DNA from: Phycomyces blakesleeanus NRRL 1555(-)
Taxonomy: Eukaryota; Mucoromycota; Mucoromycetes; Mucorales; Phycomycetaceae
Direction: 5' to 3'
Length of the DNA: 64,000 bases
Assembly: GCF_001638985.1 (NCBI RefSeq)
Contig: NW_017265153.1
Location: 369,776 to 433,775 of the forward strand
This document shows, one piece after another, positions 11,676-24,511 of the stretch (positions are counted from its first letter, which is position 1; every line of letters begins with the position of its first letter). A program made the translations under genes and the position numbers. Below the pieces are notes generated by a model. That model had not been told where the DNA came from, did not search any database, and saw nothing but the letters and a program-made list of their open reading frames with translations.

Positions 11676-13462
11676 TTATGGTTTAAAAGTGTCTACAAAA
11701 TGCCGTACGACACATTCTCCATCTTCTTGGGTAAATCGCTGATCTCTACAGACGATTGACGCATGGGCATTAATGCCTCTGATAAAAACAAAGATACGCT
11801 CCCATTCAAGGCGAGACAAGTTTTCTTGAATTTTTTGCTGAACCAAAGTGAGGTCAAGTGGCTGTACAGAAGATTGTAATTCAGGTGTAGGAGATATACT
11901 GTACGTAACTATAAGTAATCGTATTAATAAAAGTCAAGTAAGTAAATATTCGATACTGTTGCTGTTGATCAAGCTTATGAAATATTCATGTACCTCTATT
12001 GGATTCTTGTGGATTCTTTTCAGAGGATTTTTGAGTCTCTCCTCCTTCTTGATCCTGAAAATGTGCTCCCTCCATTACATCGAGAAATGCTTCGTCCAAG
12101 ATGGTCTCGCTGCGTGTAGCATGATGTCGCTCTTCTTCTTCATCTTTGTAGACCGGAAGATCTGTGCCACCTATTAAGATCTTTCCATTGAGAAGTTGGT
12201 GAGCTCTGCGTCTAGAAAGAAGGCCCTGGCCACCGACAAAAAGAAAAGCGAATACGAGGTATACCGGTACTACGACCGGGGTAACTACAAGTAAAAGATA
12301 CCACGGACTCCACGATGACTTTGACTCTTCTTTTTTTGAAGGATCATTGACGCCGACAGCTGTTAACAATGCGGGATACTTTTCATCTCTTGTGCTAAAG
12401 AATATAATACAAGATATCAATATTGATATTGTTTTTAGGTCAATTGAAAAAGAACATTCTATCTAGCTATACTTTATAGCCTTACACTTGAAGTGATTTT
12501 GGGGTCTCGTAATATCCAATTGTTTCGAGGCCTGCTGTCCAGTAAGGTACAGTACGATCATTTGCAACATTGGCGTATACTCGCTTCACTTTAAACAATT
12601 CCAAGGCCTTGTAGAATTCTCGGTCTACACACAATAAAATATTGGTGATAAGTATTATTATTACATGATATACTTTATAAATACACAATTTGCAATATAC
12701 TCTTCCCATTCTTCTCGCATAAATACCATAGTATGTTTACCTGGATCTGCTAATATGTCTAATAGAGGTCGCCCGTCTTCGTAATCATCCGACAATTGAA
12801 GTTGTTCGCCAGAACGAGATACCATATTTCCACACAAGAAATTGAAGGTTCTTCCTACGACTGAAGTGGTCGGACGACGTACACCCATATGAGGAGTAGC
12901 AAACGTTATAAGCCACTATGCGTACCTTTTCTTTAGTCCCATTGTACACAATTGCATTCGTTTCTTTGATATTGGCTTGCTTTACTTACTTGTGCTTTAA
13001 CATGATTAAAGAATCCTTTTTTGGCAAGAATTCCAGCTGCATATCTGATAATTAAGCCACCAAGAGAATATCCCACGAGAGTAATCCTGTCGACCTTTTT
13101 GTTTTTCTCTGCTAATTTCTCGATGTGACTATAAATCTGCGATATAAGTCGATTAAGGTGAACTCTTTCTTGTCTCGAGGGGGAAGGAACAGGTCTTTGT
13201 GAATATTACATTTTTGATGAGTCTTTCTCCACAAATATCGACACCATCATAGGTGTACTTGGCTTCATTAACTTCTACATTGAGCTAGATAGGATAAATG
13301 AGCAAGCGGAATGAGGATTTAATGACTTGGAAGTAATGGGCTTACGATTGAAATAGAATCTCCGTAAGCTTCGTCGAGTTTGTTATGAATGTATTTCATA
13401 TGTGCAGAATTTCCCCAGAGTCCATGCTGAAGAACTACGAGTGCAATAGTGGTTTCGGTCAT
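11676..13462 (-). CDS. DUF676 putative serine esterase/lipase, Lpl1/Rog1-like
   Basis: Alpha/beta-hydrolase of the DUF676 family, whose yeast members act as lipid-droplet phospholipase (Lpl1) or lipid regulators. Seven minus-strand exons: 13346-13462, 13210-13284, 12990-13136, 12741-12915, 12486-12624, 11994-12394 and 11676-11908, giving 428 residues. The start MTETTIALVVLQHGLWGN carries the family's HGLWGN oxyanion loop. The nucleophile is the Ser of GYSLGG (about residue 88). TFATPHMGVRRP and YANVANDRTVPYWTA are typical family blocks; the Asp in NDRTVP is the expected catalytic acid. A hydrophobic segment at about residues 249-272 could anchor the protein to ER or lipid droplets. The C-terminal exon ends VVRHFVDTFKP. 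Substrate is unknown from sequence. Confidence 0.88.
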
Positions 13463-14953
13463 AGAAGGGTTTGTGTTTATTATAAGGTAGCCTTATTGAT
13501 TACTATTAGTATTATTATTATTTTAGTGAGTAAAAGAGAATAAGTAAAAAAACAAAAATTATATATATATATTTGGATTTTATATAAGACCCTTTATTTT
13601 TCTTGCCATTTCTTCTTTTGGACCTATTAGTGATGTCGGCTAAATTAGTCGCCGGAATATTAAGATAAGCAATTTCTGTGTGCTTTCGTTCTTAGCCCAA
13701 CATTACGCGTACGCTTTATCCAAAAATACAACAAAATAAGAATAAAAGCTTCGTATTTTCGGATAAGATATTCTTGCGCGTGATAAGTCAAATGCCGTGT
13801 ATACCATAAGAAAGCATATAAGGAATATCGTACAAAAATGCTGGGCAAATCCATATTTGTATAAATACGTCAGCCTTTGTAAGCGCCACGATCTCCTTTA
13901 ATCCGCACGTTTTTCTGTTTCAATAAGATGAACACCCAATATATATTCATATCTTTAATTCTGTCTTTTTGCTTAAAAAAAACAATGTTTGTCGATAATA
14001 ATTGTGGTTTTTATAAGCTTATATATCATGTTATCAAAGAAGAATCCTAGGCTCTTCAAACATAAAAGCATAAAGACGTTGACTCTCGGGATACCTATAC
14101 ATCTTATCTTGTTAAAAGATACCATCTATCATGTACTTCTTCTACTGAGGATGTCGACTATCAAACAAACATCAGTAGCTAAATGGAAGCGTATACGACA
14201 TCTGAGTGTATACTTGCAATCTATATCTACTAGCCAAGACGATGTTGAATATTTCCGAATTGATGTTTGAAAAGGAGTCAGCTTGGGCCAGTTTCTGCTG
14301 AGCAGCCAAGTATTTACGCTCGATCGCTACAAAGATATTTTACACTTTTTTTTTATTTCAAAATTGGCACCGAAATTATTTTAACGCTCAAGATTAATTC
14401 TTTTTTTTTTTGTAATGAATTTATGAGGGTTTGTTGAGCCAACCTGTGATAGATGTGGGACGGTTGTTCTAGAGGACTGAAGGTCTTTAAAGTGTCTAAA
14501 GTGTGCTGTTCCGTTTTCCTGTTTTCCGGTTGGTTTGTAAATGTATATATTATAACCTTAAATTAAAGAAGGCTTTGTATCTCACCATAAAAAAATATTT
14601 AGGTAACCATCACAAATGAGAGGAGATACATATACCTCCTTCAGTCTTTCTAATATGGTAATTACGCTTTAAAGGTATTATCTGTTTTTTTTGTTGTTGG
14701 TTAACAGAACAATAGTCTCTGTTATATATATATATTTCAATTGGTCCGTTTATATCAATGTGAAAGTAAAATGAAGTAAATTAAGCTAGAGTAATATATA
14801 GATGCATTGTGTTGTGTTCTGTTGTGTTATGTTGTATATGTATTCTTTATTTATTTTTTTGTGTGGGAGAATAGTTTGAATTTTAAGGGGGAGGAGGATT
14901 TTTTTGTCTTTCTGTCCATCTTCTATAGAATATACATATCTTTTCAACTATGT
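13463..14953. other. Spacer with possible decayed coding exon on minus strand
   Basis: Mostly AT-rich. On the minus strand near 14,322-14,260, after a good acceptor (TTTGTAG), the frame reads IERKYLAAQQKLAQADSF. Near 14,500-14,430 a second stretch reads EQHTLDTLKTFSPLEQPS before a GTTGGC donor. The two could not be joined in one frame, and other frames are also open. This may be a decayed gene or chance, so no function is given. Confidence 0.25.
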
Positions 14954-17313
14954 TTAATCGACCTTGATGCTACCGAAAATCTTGCGTAAGAACAAGAGGC
15001 AGGCGAGGTAACCAATTGAACCAGTGAGGATTGTGAGGAGAACACTGATAAGAGTAGAGTAGCCAAAATACAATACAGTACTGGTAATACTGTTGATATC
15101 GAGCTTGGTGAGGTAGTAGAGGATAGAGTACAAAAAGACATAGAAACCAGCAGCACCAGAGGTAAGGAATGCTCTCCAGGACCAGTGATAATCCTCATTG
15201 CAGAGGTGGAAATAGCACATCAAGATGGTGACTTGGGAGCAGGTCAAGATAAGGACACCAAACACCAAGAACAAGAATCCAATGCCATAGTAGATTCTGT
15301 GAAACCAGATACTATTCATAATATAATAAAGCTCAATGAAGATTGCGCCAAAGGGTAAAATTCCGCCCATAAAGATCGAAGGAAGGCTACGGAGGTAGGT
15401 AGGCTGGTCAGGGATCTGACGGGGAATCTGGTTTGTACGGACAGGCTGTTCAATACGAGGTTTGCGGAGACCATAGTACGAACCAGCGGTACTGAGAGGC
15501 AAAGAAATAAGAGCCCAAAGGCCGAGGATGGCCATCATGGTACCAAAAGGAACGGCACCCGAAGAATGGGATCCGATCAAAAAGAAGTTGAGACCAAACA
15601 AGAAACCGATAATGATTCCAGGGAAAAGAGTGGCATTGAGGATAATGTTGAGTTTCCATTGTTCACCGCCATTCATCTTATACAGACGAGCAGAGGTAAA
15701 GCCGGAAATACAGCTGAATACCATGAAGAACACAACAGTAACAGTGGCGAGAGATCCACGGTTAGAGGGAGATAAGAAGCCAAGAATGGCAAACACTGTA
15801 GATCGTAAAATTGCAGATCAAATCAGATCAGATCAGTAACCCGACCTCAATTTTTATAGTATCCAGCACCTTATCTAAGTCTAATCTTACCAAGAGTCAA
15901 GGCAGTCATTGCAATCAATTGAGCACCACTTCCGACAGCCACAGCCAAGAGCATGGGATGGCTAGGAGGACGGAATACATCACCGTGAACCAACTTCCAT
16001 CCATAATCTTCCTGGACATCCTCCTAATAGTACCCACCAACACAGTTCGTTATTACTAAACATATTCTTTTATTAATTACAGCTCTGTATCTAATATTTA
16101 CCTGGGCTTCAACGGCATTGTAGCGCGAGATATCCTTGTGCAGAGCGCGCAAAAGAATCATAGCAACCATACCGGTCAAGAAGAGAACAATAACAATGGA
16201 GTTTACGAGAGAGAACCAGTGGATAGAGGGATCAAGGATGTGGAGATAGCTATCCCAACGAGTGGCCCATGCAGTAGATGAAGGCTATGACACAGTAGTG
16301 ATATTGTTTTTTTTAATAAAAAAGAAATCTTATAAATTGCCAAGCCTTTTTTTGTATCTCCCCTCAATTGTAGACTTACATGCCAGATAGTGGAATAGGT
16401 GTAAACAACACTATCAGTACCATCAGCCTTTAGGTAAAGACCATGATTGGTTTTGTCACAAATAGGCTGTCCTTTGGTGTCCAGCTGAGTTGTCTTGCTG
16501 CTGGGCTTCACAACCACACCGATAACGCGGAACTTGGTTGAGGACCGTTCGTGGTAGTAAATGTTAATATCATAATGGTTGTTAAGGGAGGGGGTTTTGC
16601 CGTCAACATAACCAAGGTCAAAGCCGATATTGTAGTAAATTTCGCCTGTGTTCTTGTCGAGGTTTTCGTGGGCAGCTGGGAGACCATCGACAACCATGTT
16701 AACAGCATAGTTGTCAATGATGCGTTCATTGATAAAAGCGGCGTCTTCCTTGGGAATACTCTTTACATGACACAAAAGCTTGCATGTCTCATTCTTGGCC
16801 ATTGAAAGCTAATAGCACATATAGACATAGATATGTACGTGAATAATTTGTCTTTCTTCTTTTTCTTTGCGCGTGGCTCATAATAATAGCTCCTCTTTTT
16901 TTCTTCTTCTCTCTTTTTTTTGCTCCTTCTTCCTCTTCCTCTTCCTCCTCCTTTCCTTTCCTTCTCCCTCTCTTTATGTATAGATAGGCATTCTTTATGC
17001 CTTTTATTATTGTTACCTGGAATGGTGATGTAAAGATACGGTCACCAAACAATACACTTCCTAGACTCTCGGACTGTTTCTGGGGGCCATTTTCTGGACG
17101 GCAGAAGTGGAAGCGATCATAGTAATAGTCGTATGAGATTACAGACTTGACTTGCTGGTTGGAGAGTGGGGTTAATGAGTTTACGTAGAGAGGCACGTTG
17201 TTTCCGGGAGCATAGTCCTGAGGGGCAACACCTGGAAGGTAGAATGCACTCGCAATTTGGAGTGAGCCCAAACACGCAAGACCTAATGTCCTGAGTGATG
17301 GTTTGATGACCAT
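14954..17313 (-). CDS. Transmembrane 9 superfamily (EMP70/TM9SF) protein
   Basis: Endosome/Golgi nonaspanin. Five minus-strand exons: 17017-17313, 16380-16808, 16102-16284, 15891-16023 and 14954-15795, giving 627 residues, normal for the family. The N-terminus (residues 1-23) is a signal peptide. The lumenal domain has the family signature [12 protein letters not shown] and the motif NETCKLLC. Nine membrane segments follow from [18 protein letters not shown] onward, with the family block [14 protein letters not shown] and several others. The C-terminus KIFGSIKVD ends in the KVD form of the Golgi-retention K-X-D signal. The ATG at 17313 is the first ATG in frame. Family members act in protein sorting, adhesion and copper handling; the exact paralogue is not resolved. 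Confidence 0.95.
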
Positions 17314-18874
17314 GATGATGATAACCAAAAGAAGTTAAGAAAAAGGAAAGATGAAAAATTCAAAATTCAAAAAAAAAAATCAAAAGAACTAATAAAAATG
17401 GTTTATTATATTTTTATTATTATTGTCATTCTTAAAAATACCTATTATGTACAACCTAAAGGATTTTGAATTCAGAAGTGCCAAAAATATAAAAGTGTCT
17501 AGTTTGGGCTTATTATTTTAATAGGAAAAATTCAAAATTGGTATATAAATGACGCCCCCCAAAGAATCCATTGGCCCAGAACACTTTCGAATACGTTACA
17601 AATCTCACTCTTATCTTTCCTGTTTTGGAATATTAAGGCTCATCGCAGCCTTCTTATTTTGTGTCAAGCCTGAAGTTCTTTAAATAAGTCAAATTGCCCT
17701 AATTTATGTGGTTGTACTGTCAATAAAATAAAGTTGCTTTAGGTTTAGATGTACATTTTACCTGCTTAAATCTGCCTGGCAAATGTTCTTGGTATGTATA
17801 TATTATCTCTTTATCGAATCCTATAAAAAGTCTAAAAGCCAAACTACAAGATTCACTCTAGTCAATTTCGTTGAATTTTTAATTCTTTTCATTAATATTA
17901 TAATAGGGCATAATAGGGTATATATATATATTAACTGATAAAAGAAACCCGTCTTCATTTTTCTTTCTCCTCCTCCTCTTCTTCTTCTAATTAACCTTTT
18001 TTATTATACACATGTACACACACCCACACACAAATAAGCTTCTCGTAAGAGAAATATCAGACAATGAATTGTTGAAAAAATGAAAAGCAAACTAAATTAT
18101 TATTACTATTATTATTATTATCGCAAAATCATTGGTGCACTTGGTATAGCCCAGAAACAATCTTTTGAGGTCTAATTTATACCATGATAGATAGAACACA
18201 TGGTTAACAAAGATTGGATAAAAGAAAAAAGTAGCAAGGCTAGACAGTAATTAACAGTATTGAAGCCACTTTGTGAAAATGCTTCAATTTCATGATTAGA
18301 GTAATTTATATTAGACTAAACCCATCAGAAAAAATAGAGAGAAGTACTGTGGATCTATACACCAAAGAAAAAAGTATGTGTATGCACCTGAATGCAAAGT
18401 TTGTCTCATAATACTTTCTCTTCTAAAAGTCGATATTTTCATCTATTTTAAATCTACTTTATTTTATTAAATAAATTTTCTATACGAATTTACAATGTAA
18501 TAAACCAATATTCGATAAACCAAGCTCTTCTGTATAAATTAGTGATGAAGTAGCCTTATAAAACATAACCCGAGTTTATTCTTTACTTTGTATAGCTTGA
18601 AATAAAAATAATAATACTAAAAAGATTAACTTGGACCTGAAAAATTGAATTAGCTAACAGAATATTATAACCTTCTATTGAGCAGAAATATATAAAGAAA
18701 TAAAGAAATAAAGCCATGGTAATGATATTCTTTCCAATAAAGTTGGATAGACTAGAGCTATATACATATAACATAAAGTACTTTGTTTTTTCTAAAAAAG
18801 GTAATCATAGTCACACACGTCTTTAATAAGTTATTGAACTTTCAGTTCTGTTGCTCATCTATTCTAATTTAATA
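17314..18874. other. AT-rich intergenic region
   Basis: Promoter region of the TM9SF gene and the MPDU1-like gene, which are divergent. No other gene, RNA or repeat with a recognisable boundary is seen; there are ATT-type microsatellites near 18.1 kb. Confidence 0.5.
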
Positions 18875-19708
18875 ATGACCATCCATCTTGTCTTGGCTGC
18901 TGTGCTAGTTCTGGCACTACCGATGGCGTGCTTGGCCACACCAGTGCCATACCTAAATTTCTTTGATACCAAGATGCTCCTACCACCTCTTCTCAAAGAT
19001 CCCCTTGTTGCCCTGGTTGGCAATACGTGTTATACATCACTCATCGAAGACTTTCATCTCACCGATATTGAGTGTATTCAATATGCTATTTCCAAATGTC
19101 TTGGATTTGGTATTGTTGTCGGCAGCGCGATTGTAAAGCTACCACAGATCCTCACCATCACGTCTAACCGATCTGCCAAGGGGCTCTCATTGACCTCATT
19201 TGTATTGGAGACGATCGCATACTGTATTACTCTGGCATACAACCTCAGACAGCAAAACCCTCTCAGTACGTTTGGCGAGGTGTTTTTTATGACTCTTCAG
19301 AATATTTTGATCACCCTCTTGATTCTCCACTATGCTCAACGACAGCGGGAGATGATACTGACCTTGGTCGGATTTGTTGTACTTTTGCTTGGATTGACAA
19401 GTAGTCGACTGGTACCTTCGTGGTTGATGGCCAGTCTTTATGCAGTCACAATTCCCTTGGCGTTGGCAAGTAAAGTACCACAGATATACACAAACTACAC
19501 AAGTCATTCCACCGGACAGCTGTCGCTGGTGGCCGTCATCAATTACTTTGTGGGAAGTAGTGCACGGGTATTCACTACCATAACTGAGCTGGATGATCCT
19601 TTAATGCTGGGTGGAAATGTATTGGCTAGTATTCTTAATGGAATCCTACTTATCCAGGTGGTTATCTACTGGAACAAGGATGAAGAGAAACCGTCAAAGG
19701 CCGATTGA
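18875..19708 (+). CDS. MPDU1 (Lec35)-like PQ-loop protein
   Basis: Membrane protein needed in animals for use of dolichol-phosphate mannose and glucose in ER glycosylation. Intronless, 277 residues from the ATG at 18875 (in-frame codons before it have no ATG). There is an N-terminal hydrophobic segment, then the first PQ-loop (AIVKLPQILTI) and the second (LASKVPQIYTNY), with about seven predicted membrane helices in between and after. The blocks NRSAKGLSLTSF, ITLAYNLRQQNP, TFGE and FVGSSARVFTTITE are typical of MPDU1. The tail YWNKDEEKPSKAD is charged and probably cytosolic. It fits a role in the ER. Confidence 0.93.
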   Translation: MTIHLVLAAVLVLALPMACLATPVPYLNFFDTKMLLPPLLKDPLVALVGNTCYTSLIEDFHLTDIECIQYAISKCLGFGIVVGSAIVKLPQILTITSNRSAKGLSLTSFVLETIAYCITLAYNLRQQNPLSTFGEVFFMTLQNILITLLILHYAQRQREMILTLVGFVVLLLGLTSSRLVPSWLMASLYAVTIPLALASKVPQIYTNYTSHSTGQLSLVAVINYFVGSSARVFTTITELDDPLMLGGNVLASILNGILLIQVVIYWNKDEEKPSKAD

Positions 19709-19947
19709 CATTATATAACCTATACATATACATATTCAATAGAAATCTTTATATCACTATTTATTTATTTTTGGTGTCTGGTTTTTTAACCTATATTTCC
19801 TTTCCTTCTCCATTACCCAGCCTTTATTGTTATTTCTTATACTTCTTCCTCTTTTATATGCATAGAATACAAAAGTATTGAAGGTTAAAATTGTTTATCT
19901 TGTTATCTTGGTACCTTTGGGTGAAAACCCTGATCTTCGTTTCTTAA

Positions 19948-20070
19948 TTAGGCTTTTAATCTACCGATTTTGCTTACAAAGCTAAATAACAAGATTGCCG
20001 CTGAGACCATGTCGGTCATTAAAGACCAACGAAATGTCTTCAATATTCCCTTTAAAGTCACTGATTGTGT
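19948..20070 (-). other. Possible terminal exon of a small membrane protein
   Basis: After a long pyrimidine tract and the acceptor ACATAG, the minus strand has a 41-codon frame ending in TAA. It contains LKTFRWSLMTDMVSAAILL and ends SKIGRLKA. It looks like one membrane helix with a basic tail. No start exon was found; any upstream exon would overlap the divergent thioesterase gene. Without splicing, a 23-residue peptide from MTDMVSAA would be the only product. Unknown function. Confidence 0.25.
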
Positions 20071-20147
20071 CTATGTTTTAAAAAAGAACAAAAAAAAACA
20101 AAAAAAAAACAAGAATAGGAATAGGAATAATCGTATTTGATCCTTTT

Positions 20148-21269
20148 ATGATGTTTTCTCGATTAGTAGTCCAGACAGCAGCGGGTATTAATAGGCGGTT
20201 CCCAAGAGCTGTTCTTCAGGCACGCTTCTTTACCCAACAGCACCAGAAACAAGCTCGGTCTCGGCTCTTGTCACCTTTTTTTATCTCTACCACTTCTGCT
20301 ATTGTTGCTACCGGTCTCACATTTGCTGTAATGTCTACTCAACACCACGATGATCTCCTTGAACAAAAGATTGCTTTGAATGGCACTGCTGATCATGAAG
20401 TGGAAGAAGCTACAAAGTACTTGAACAACATGACTATTGTCAAGGAAGCACGTTCAAACAAGAATATGTTTGAAATTGAAGCCTACAGTCATCTCAATGG
20501 TAGTGCCAAACTTCACTCATTGACAGCCTCGGTGAGTTTATGAATTTGTATAGAAATAAAGAAAAACTAAGAATTGAAAGTTGAAATTGTTTTAAAAAAA
20601 ACAATGATAATGATTATTATAATTATAATTATAATAGTAATAGTAATGGCAATGGTAATATTAATAGTAATAACATCAATGCTAATAATTTGGGGTTTAA
20701 TAGACACTTCGTGGCAAGGGTAAAGTAATCGTGGCTCCGGTTATCTTTTACAACAAGTCAATGACAGAAGTCACGATTGTCTGTCACTTGGGCACTGAGT
20801 TGTGCGGTCATGACGGCATCATTCATGGAGGTATGCTGGCCACCCTTTTGGATGAAGTCTTGGCCTGTGTAGTAAGTTGCTATTCTGTTTTCATTTGTAT
20901 TCTTAATTTGATTAAATAAAGAATCAATAGAAGCACACATACATACATATATAGTTATATGTATGTAATATAGTATTCTTTGGATTCTAAATGATGAAAT
21001 TCTTTTTTGCAAACTTTTTATTTTATTTTATTTTATAGGCTTTCCCTGCTTTACCCAATAACATTGGCTTTACCGCCAACCTCAACATTGACTACCGTAA
21101 ACCTGTCAAGTCTGACCAGTGGGTTGTAATGCGCGGTCAGCTCGACCGTCTTGAAGGTCGCAAGGCTTATGTTGAAGCTTGGATTGAGGATCTTGAGGGC
21201 ACAAAGATGACCGAAGCAAAGTCTCTCTATGTTGCACCAAAGTCCATTATCCCAAAAATTGGATCCTAA
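20148..21269 (+). CDS. Mitochondrial hotdog-fold acyl thioesterase (4HBT/THEM-like)
   Basis: Probable acyl-CoA thioesterase. Exons are 20148-20531, 20704-20871 and 21039-21269, giving 260 residues. The N-terminus is rich in Arg, Ser and Gln without acids (RRFPRAVLQARFFTQQHQK), as in a mitochondrial targeting peptide, and is followed by one possible membrane helix (TTSAIVATGLTFAV). The hotdog domain begins at about residue 125 and carries the family signature HDGIIHGGMLATLLDE, with the active-site region at residues 166-179. NIGFTANLNIDYRKPV and GRKAYVEAWIEDLEG are the downstream strands. The second in-frame ATG is the next codon, so the start is uncertain by one residue. The acyl chain preference cannot be read from sequence. 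Confidence 0.9.
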
Positions 21270-21776
21270 GTCCTTTTTTTTAGTTTCTTTTCTTTTCTAT
21301 GTTTCACACTTGTATAATTTTGTTTAGAATTTTAAAAGGCCTATCGTAGATTTGATTTCTCTTTTTTCTCTCTTTCTCTCTCTCTTTATCTACATTTTCA
21401 TTTTATAATACATATATTATGTATATATGATTCATGTATTTAATGACGTTATGCATGTACACCATTATAGCCTTGTAACCCATCTTAATAAGAGTCAGTC
21501 TGTCATATTTACCCCCCCAAAATAATACTAATAAAATACAATCAAATAAAAACTCCTCTTTACTCATCAAAGGCTAATATATATACATATATATATTGTA
21601 TATATAAAAACCCAAGACAATTGGAATAATTTCAGTTGTCTTCCTTTTAATATAATTATATATTTTTATATATTAAAGAAGAGACAATAATTAGTTTCTC
21701 TACTTACTAAAAATAATAATAATAACGTAATTTTTTCCAAACCATTTGATCTTTCTCTTTACTCTTTATTAATTAA

Positions 21777-23521
21777 ATGATCCACTTGCTGAACCCGTCA
21801 GAGTGGGTTGCTCCGTTGGTTCCCCTCTTTGCTCTGGTCATTCTCCCATTGGGACCTATATTCATCCCGAGGGCGTATCTGGTCATCCTCTTTGTCTACT
21901 TTACCGTCTTTCTCTACACTCAAGTCAACCACGTCTGCAAATTCTGGATCACGTCTCGAAAGATCACCAACACAGTCCGTAGATCGAATCTCCGGCGCTC
22001 CAAAGGCACAAATACACCCTCTCAGTTGGACATAGAAGTTACTGGCGACCGTCTTCATTATTTGTATGCTTTCATTATTCCCAACTATTGTGAGCCTGAA
22101 GGTCTACTGAGAAGTACTATTGAGAAAATAGCCTCTCATTCGTAAGTATTCTCTTGTGTTGTTTTACTATTCAATTCTTATGTGTATATTAACATATATA
22201 TATATATTGGATCTACGTTAGTTCTGCAAAGACCAATTACTGCATAATTTTGGGTATGGAAGAGTCCGAAAAGGACCATACAGATAAGGCCAGGCGTCTT
22301 CAAGATCATTTTCAAGGCCGATTTGCTCATTTCATTTCCACTCACCATCCTACTAATATTCCTGGAGAGTCTCGCGGAAAGGGATCTAATGTGGCTCATG
22401 CAGCTCGCCATGGGTGCCGTGAATTGATGGAGCGTGGGGTTTGCCGTTCTAAAGTCATCTTGACTGTGACTGACTCTGACGCCGATATTCCAGAGCTGTA
22501 TATCCGAGAAGTCGAAGACACACTCAACCGATCGGATGATCCTTACCGTCTGATCTTAGCCCCACCAATCTTCTTTTCACGAAACTGTTTCAAAGTCCCG
22601 GCCGCAGTCAGGGTAACCGACATTACATGGTCAGCAATGGTAATGTCGAACCTGAGCAACAGCAGAGGACTCTCATTTCCTTGCTCGACCTACAGCCTCT
22701 CAATGGCACTAGCAGAACGAGTGGACTACTGGGACACGGACTCTGATGCGGTTGGAGAGGATATGCACATGTGGCTGAAATGTTTCTTCCAGACCAATGG
22801 CGAGGTCCGCACTGCGCCCATATACGTACCAATTAATCTCACAAACGTTCAGGCGAAAGGATACATGTCAAACATCAATGCTCGTTATGTCCAGGCCAAA
22901 CGTCACTACAATGGAGTCGCAGATGTAGCCTACACAATCAAAAGCAGCTTTTCGGTCCTTATGGGAAAATCTGATGGTGGGTGTCTTGGAAGCATTGGTG
23001 GCAATGGCTTGTTAGAAATAACCTCGCCGTCTAGCTGGGAAGACAAGCTACGTGTGTGTTGTCTTATTCTTGAGGCCCATATGATTCCAGCCACGTCTGG
23101 ATGGTTAATGTTTGCTGCAGTGCCACTTATGCAGTTCTTGCTCTTCCCTCCCTTTCACTCTTTGGCATTTGTGGATCCAGCCCAGAACCCACTTCTGGCG
23201 TCAGAGTTCTATGCCCAGCTCTGGTCTATGGTCAAAATAATCACTCTGCTTCTTCCATTCCCGCTCTTTGCTACCCTTGCGATCTATGAATCACTTCACC
23301 GATTTATTGATCGCGAACTTCTTTGCAAGTCTGAGACTAGACGGCTGAGACATCTGTTTGACTACACAATGCTACCGGTGGCCGCATGGTTGTTTATGAC
23401 CCTTCCCTCGACCCTTGCTTGCATGAAGCGTCTGTTGAAGCGAGAAGAGCATTATGTTGTGGCCGAGAAGTTCTTTGATGACAACGAAAAGATCATTGTT
23501 CCAGTTGATCAATTAATTTAA
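21777..23521 (+). CDS. Membrane-bound family 2 glycosyltransferase
   Basis: Processive-type GT2 glycosyltransferase of unknown product. Exons are 21777-22141 and 22222-23521, giving 554 residues. Two or so hydrophobic helices lie at residues 10-50, the catalytic domain is cytosolic, and three or four membrane helices lie near the C-terminus. The nucleotide-sugar Asp motif is DSDAD (residues 206-210), the catalytic base motif is VGEDMH (around 301-302), and the region that is QxxRW in cellulose and chitin synthases reads QAKRH (346-350). The Trp is therefore replaced by His, and the pathway may not be polymer synthesis. It is shorter than fungal chitin synthases and lacks their N-terminal domain. 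Likely plasma membrane or Golgi; product unassigned. Confidence 0.8.
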
Positions 23522-24500
23522 GTCTTACAATCATTCACTCACTCACTCACTAATCTACTCCCACACCCATTTACTTCATTTACTCGCTTAATTACTCTAC
23601 CATTTTACTCCCTTACTCCTTCATAAACAAACAACTAATTGATTCATATTTCCATTCCATATACAGCTCATATATACTCTCTACAAAATCAAACCAATAA
23701 AAAAAAGAATACAAATTATTTAAATAAGAATATTATTACTATTATTAATAGTAATATTAATAGTAATACTTACTTGAATTATTACCCCCCCCCCCCTGTC
23801 AATATAACCCATGGATTTTAATATCTTTATATATATATATTAATTATATACTTAATAAACCTTTGATCTACCTAATATTCTCTTTATCTCTTTTTAGGTG
23901 CGTAAAATTTAGAAAAAAAACTTCATTCAAAATAATCTAATCAACTTGGCTCATAAATTGATTAATTTCGATACTCCAGGATTACCAATCTTGGACCGAT
24001 CTGTGGCACGTTTGATCAATACTGGGTCTTTATCATAAGCATTCTTTCTTTTTATTTTCTTTAAACCAAAAAAAAAACGTGAATTTGACAATGCAAGTGT
24101 AAGTAGCAAGTGAAATATATTATGTCCTTGAATGCGCAATTCCTAAAGGCAATTATTATTGGTATCATTGATATAAGAATCATATCCATTAAGCAGCGAG
24201 AAAAGCCTTTGTTGATTCTTTCTTTATATATATATATATTATTGATCGGGTGTCAAATTCTGTGTATAGCTTCTTAAAATGCCACCGAAATGGACTTGAT
24301 TGAATGAAGAAGGAAGACAAAAAAGATACAATGGAAAATAGAAAATATAAAGAAGGGTTAGTAAACGTAGGAGAGTAAAGAGGAAAAAAGGAAGATAAAG
24401 AGAGAGAGAGAGAGATGCTTAAGCTAGTGCTACCCTGTGTTTTTCTTTTCTATCACAGTCTTTGTCAATTCATGCATTTTTTGACTTGAAAAAAAAAGTG
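23522..24500. other. AT-rich spacer after the GT2 gene
   Basis: Contains (CACT)n- and C-homopolymer-type simple repeats near 23.54 and 23.79 kb. No gene is supported. Confidence 0.5.
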
Positions 24501-24511
24501 GAATTCAAATA

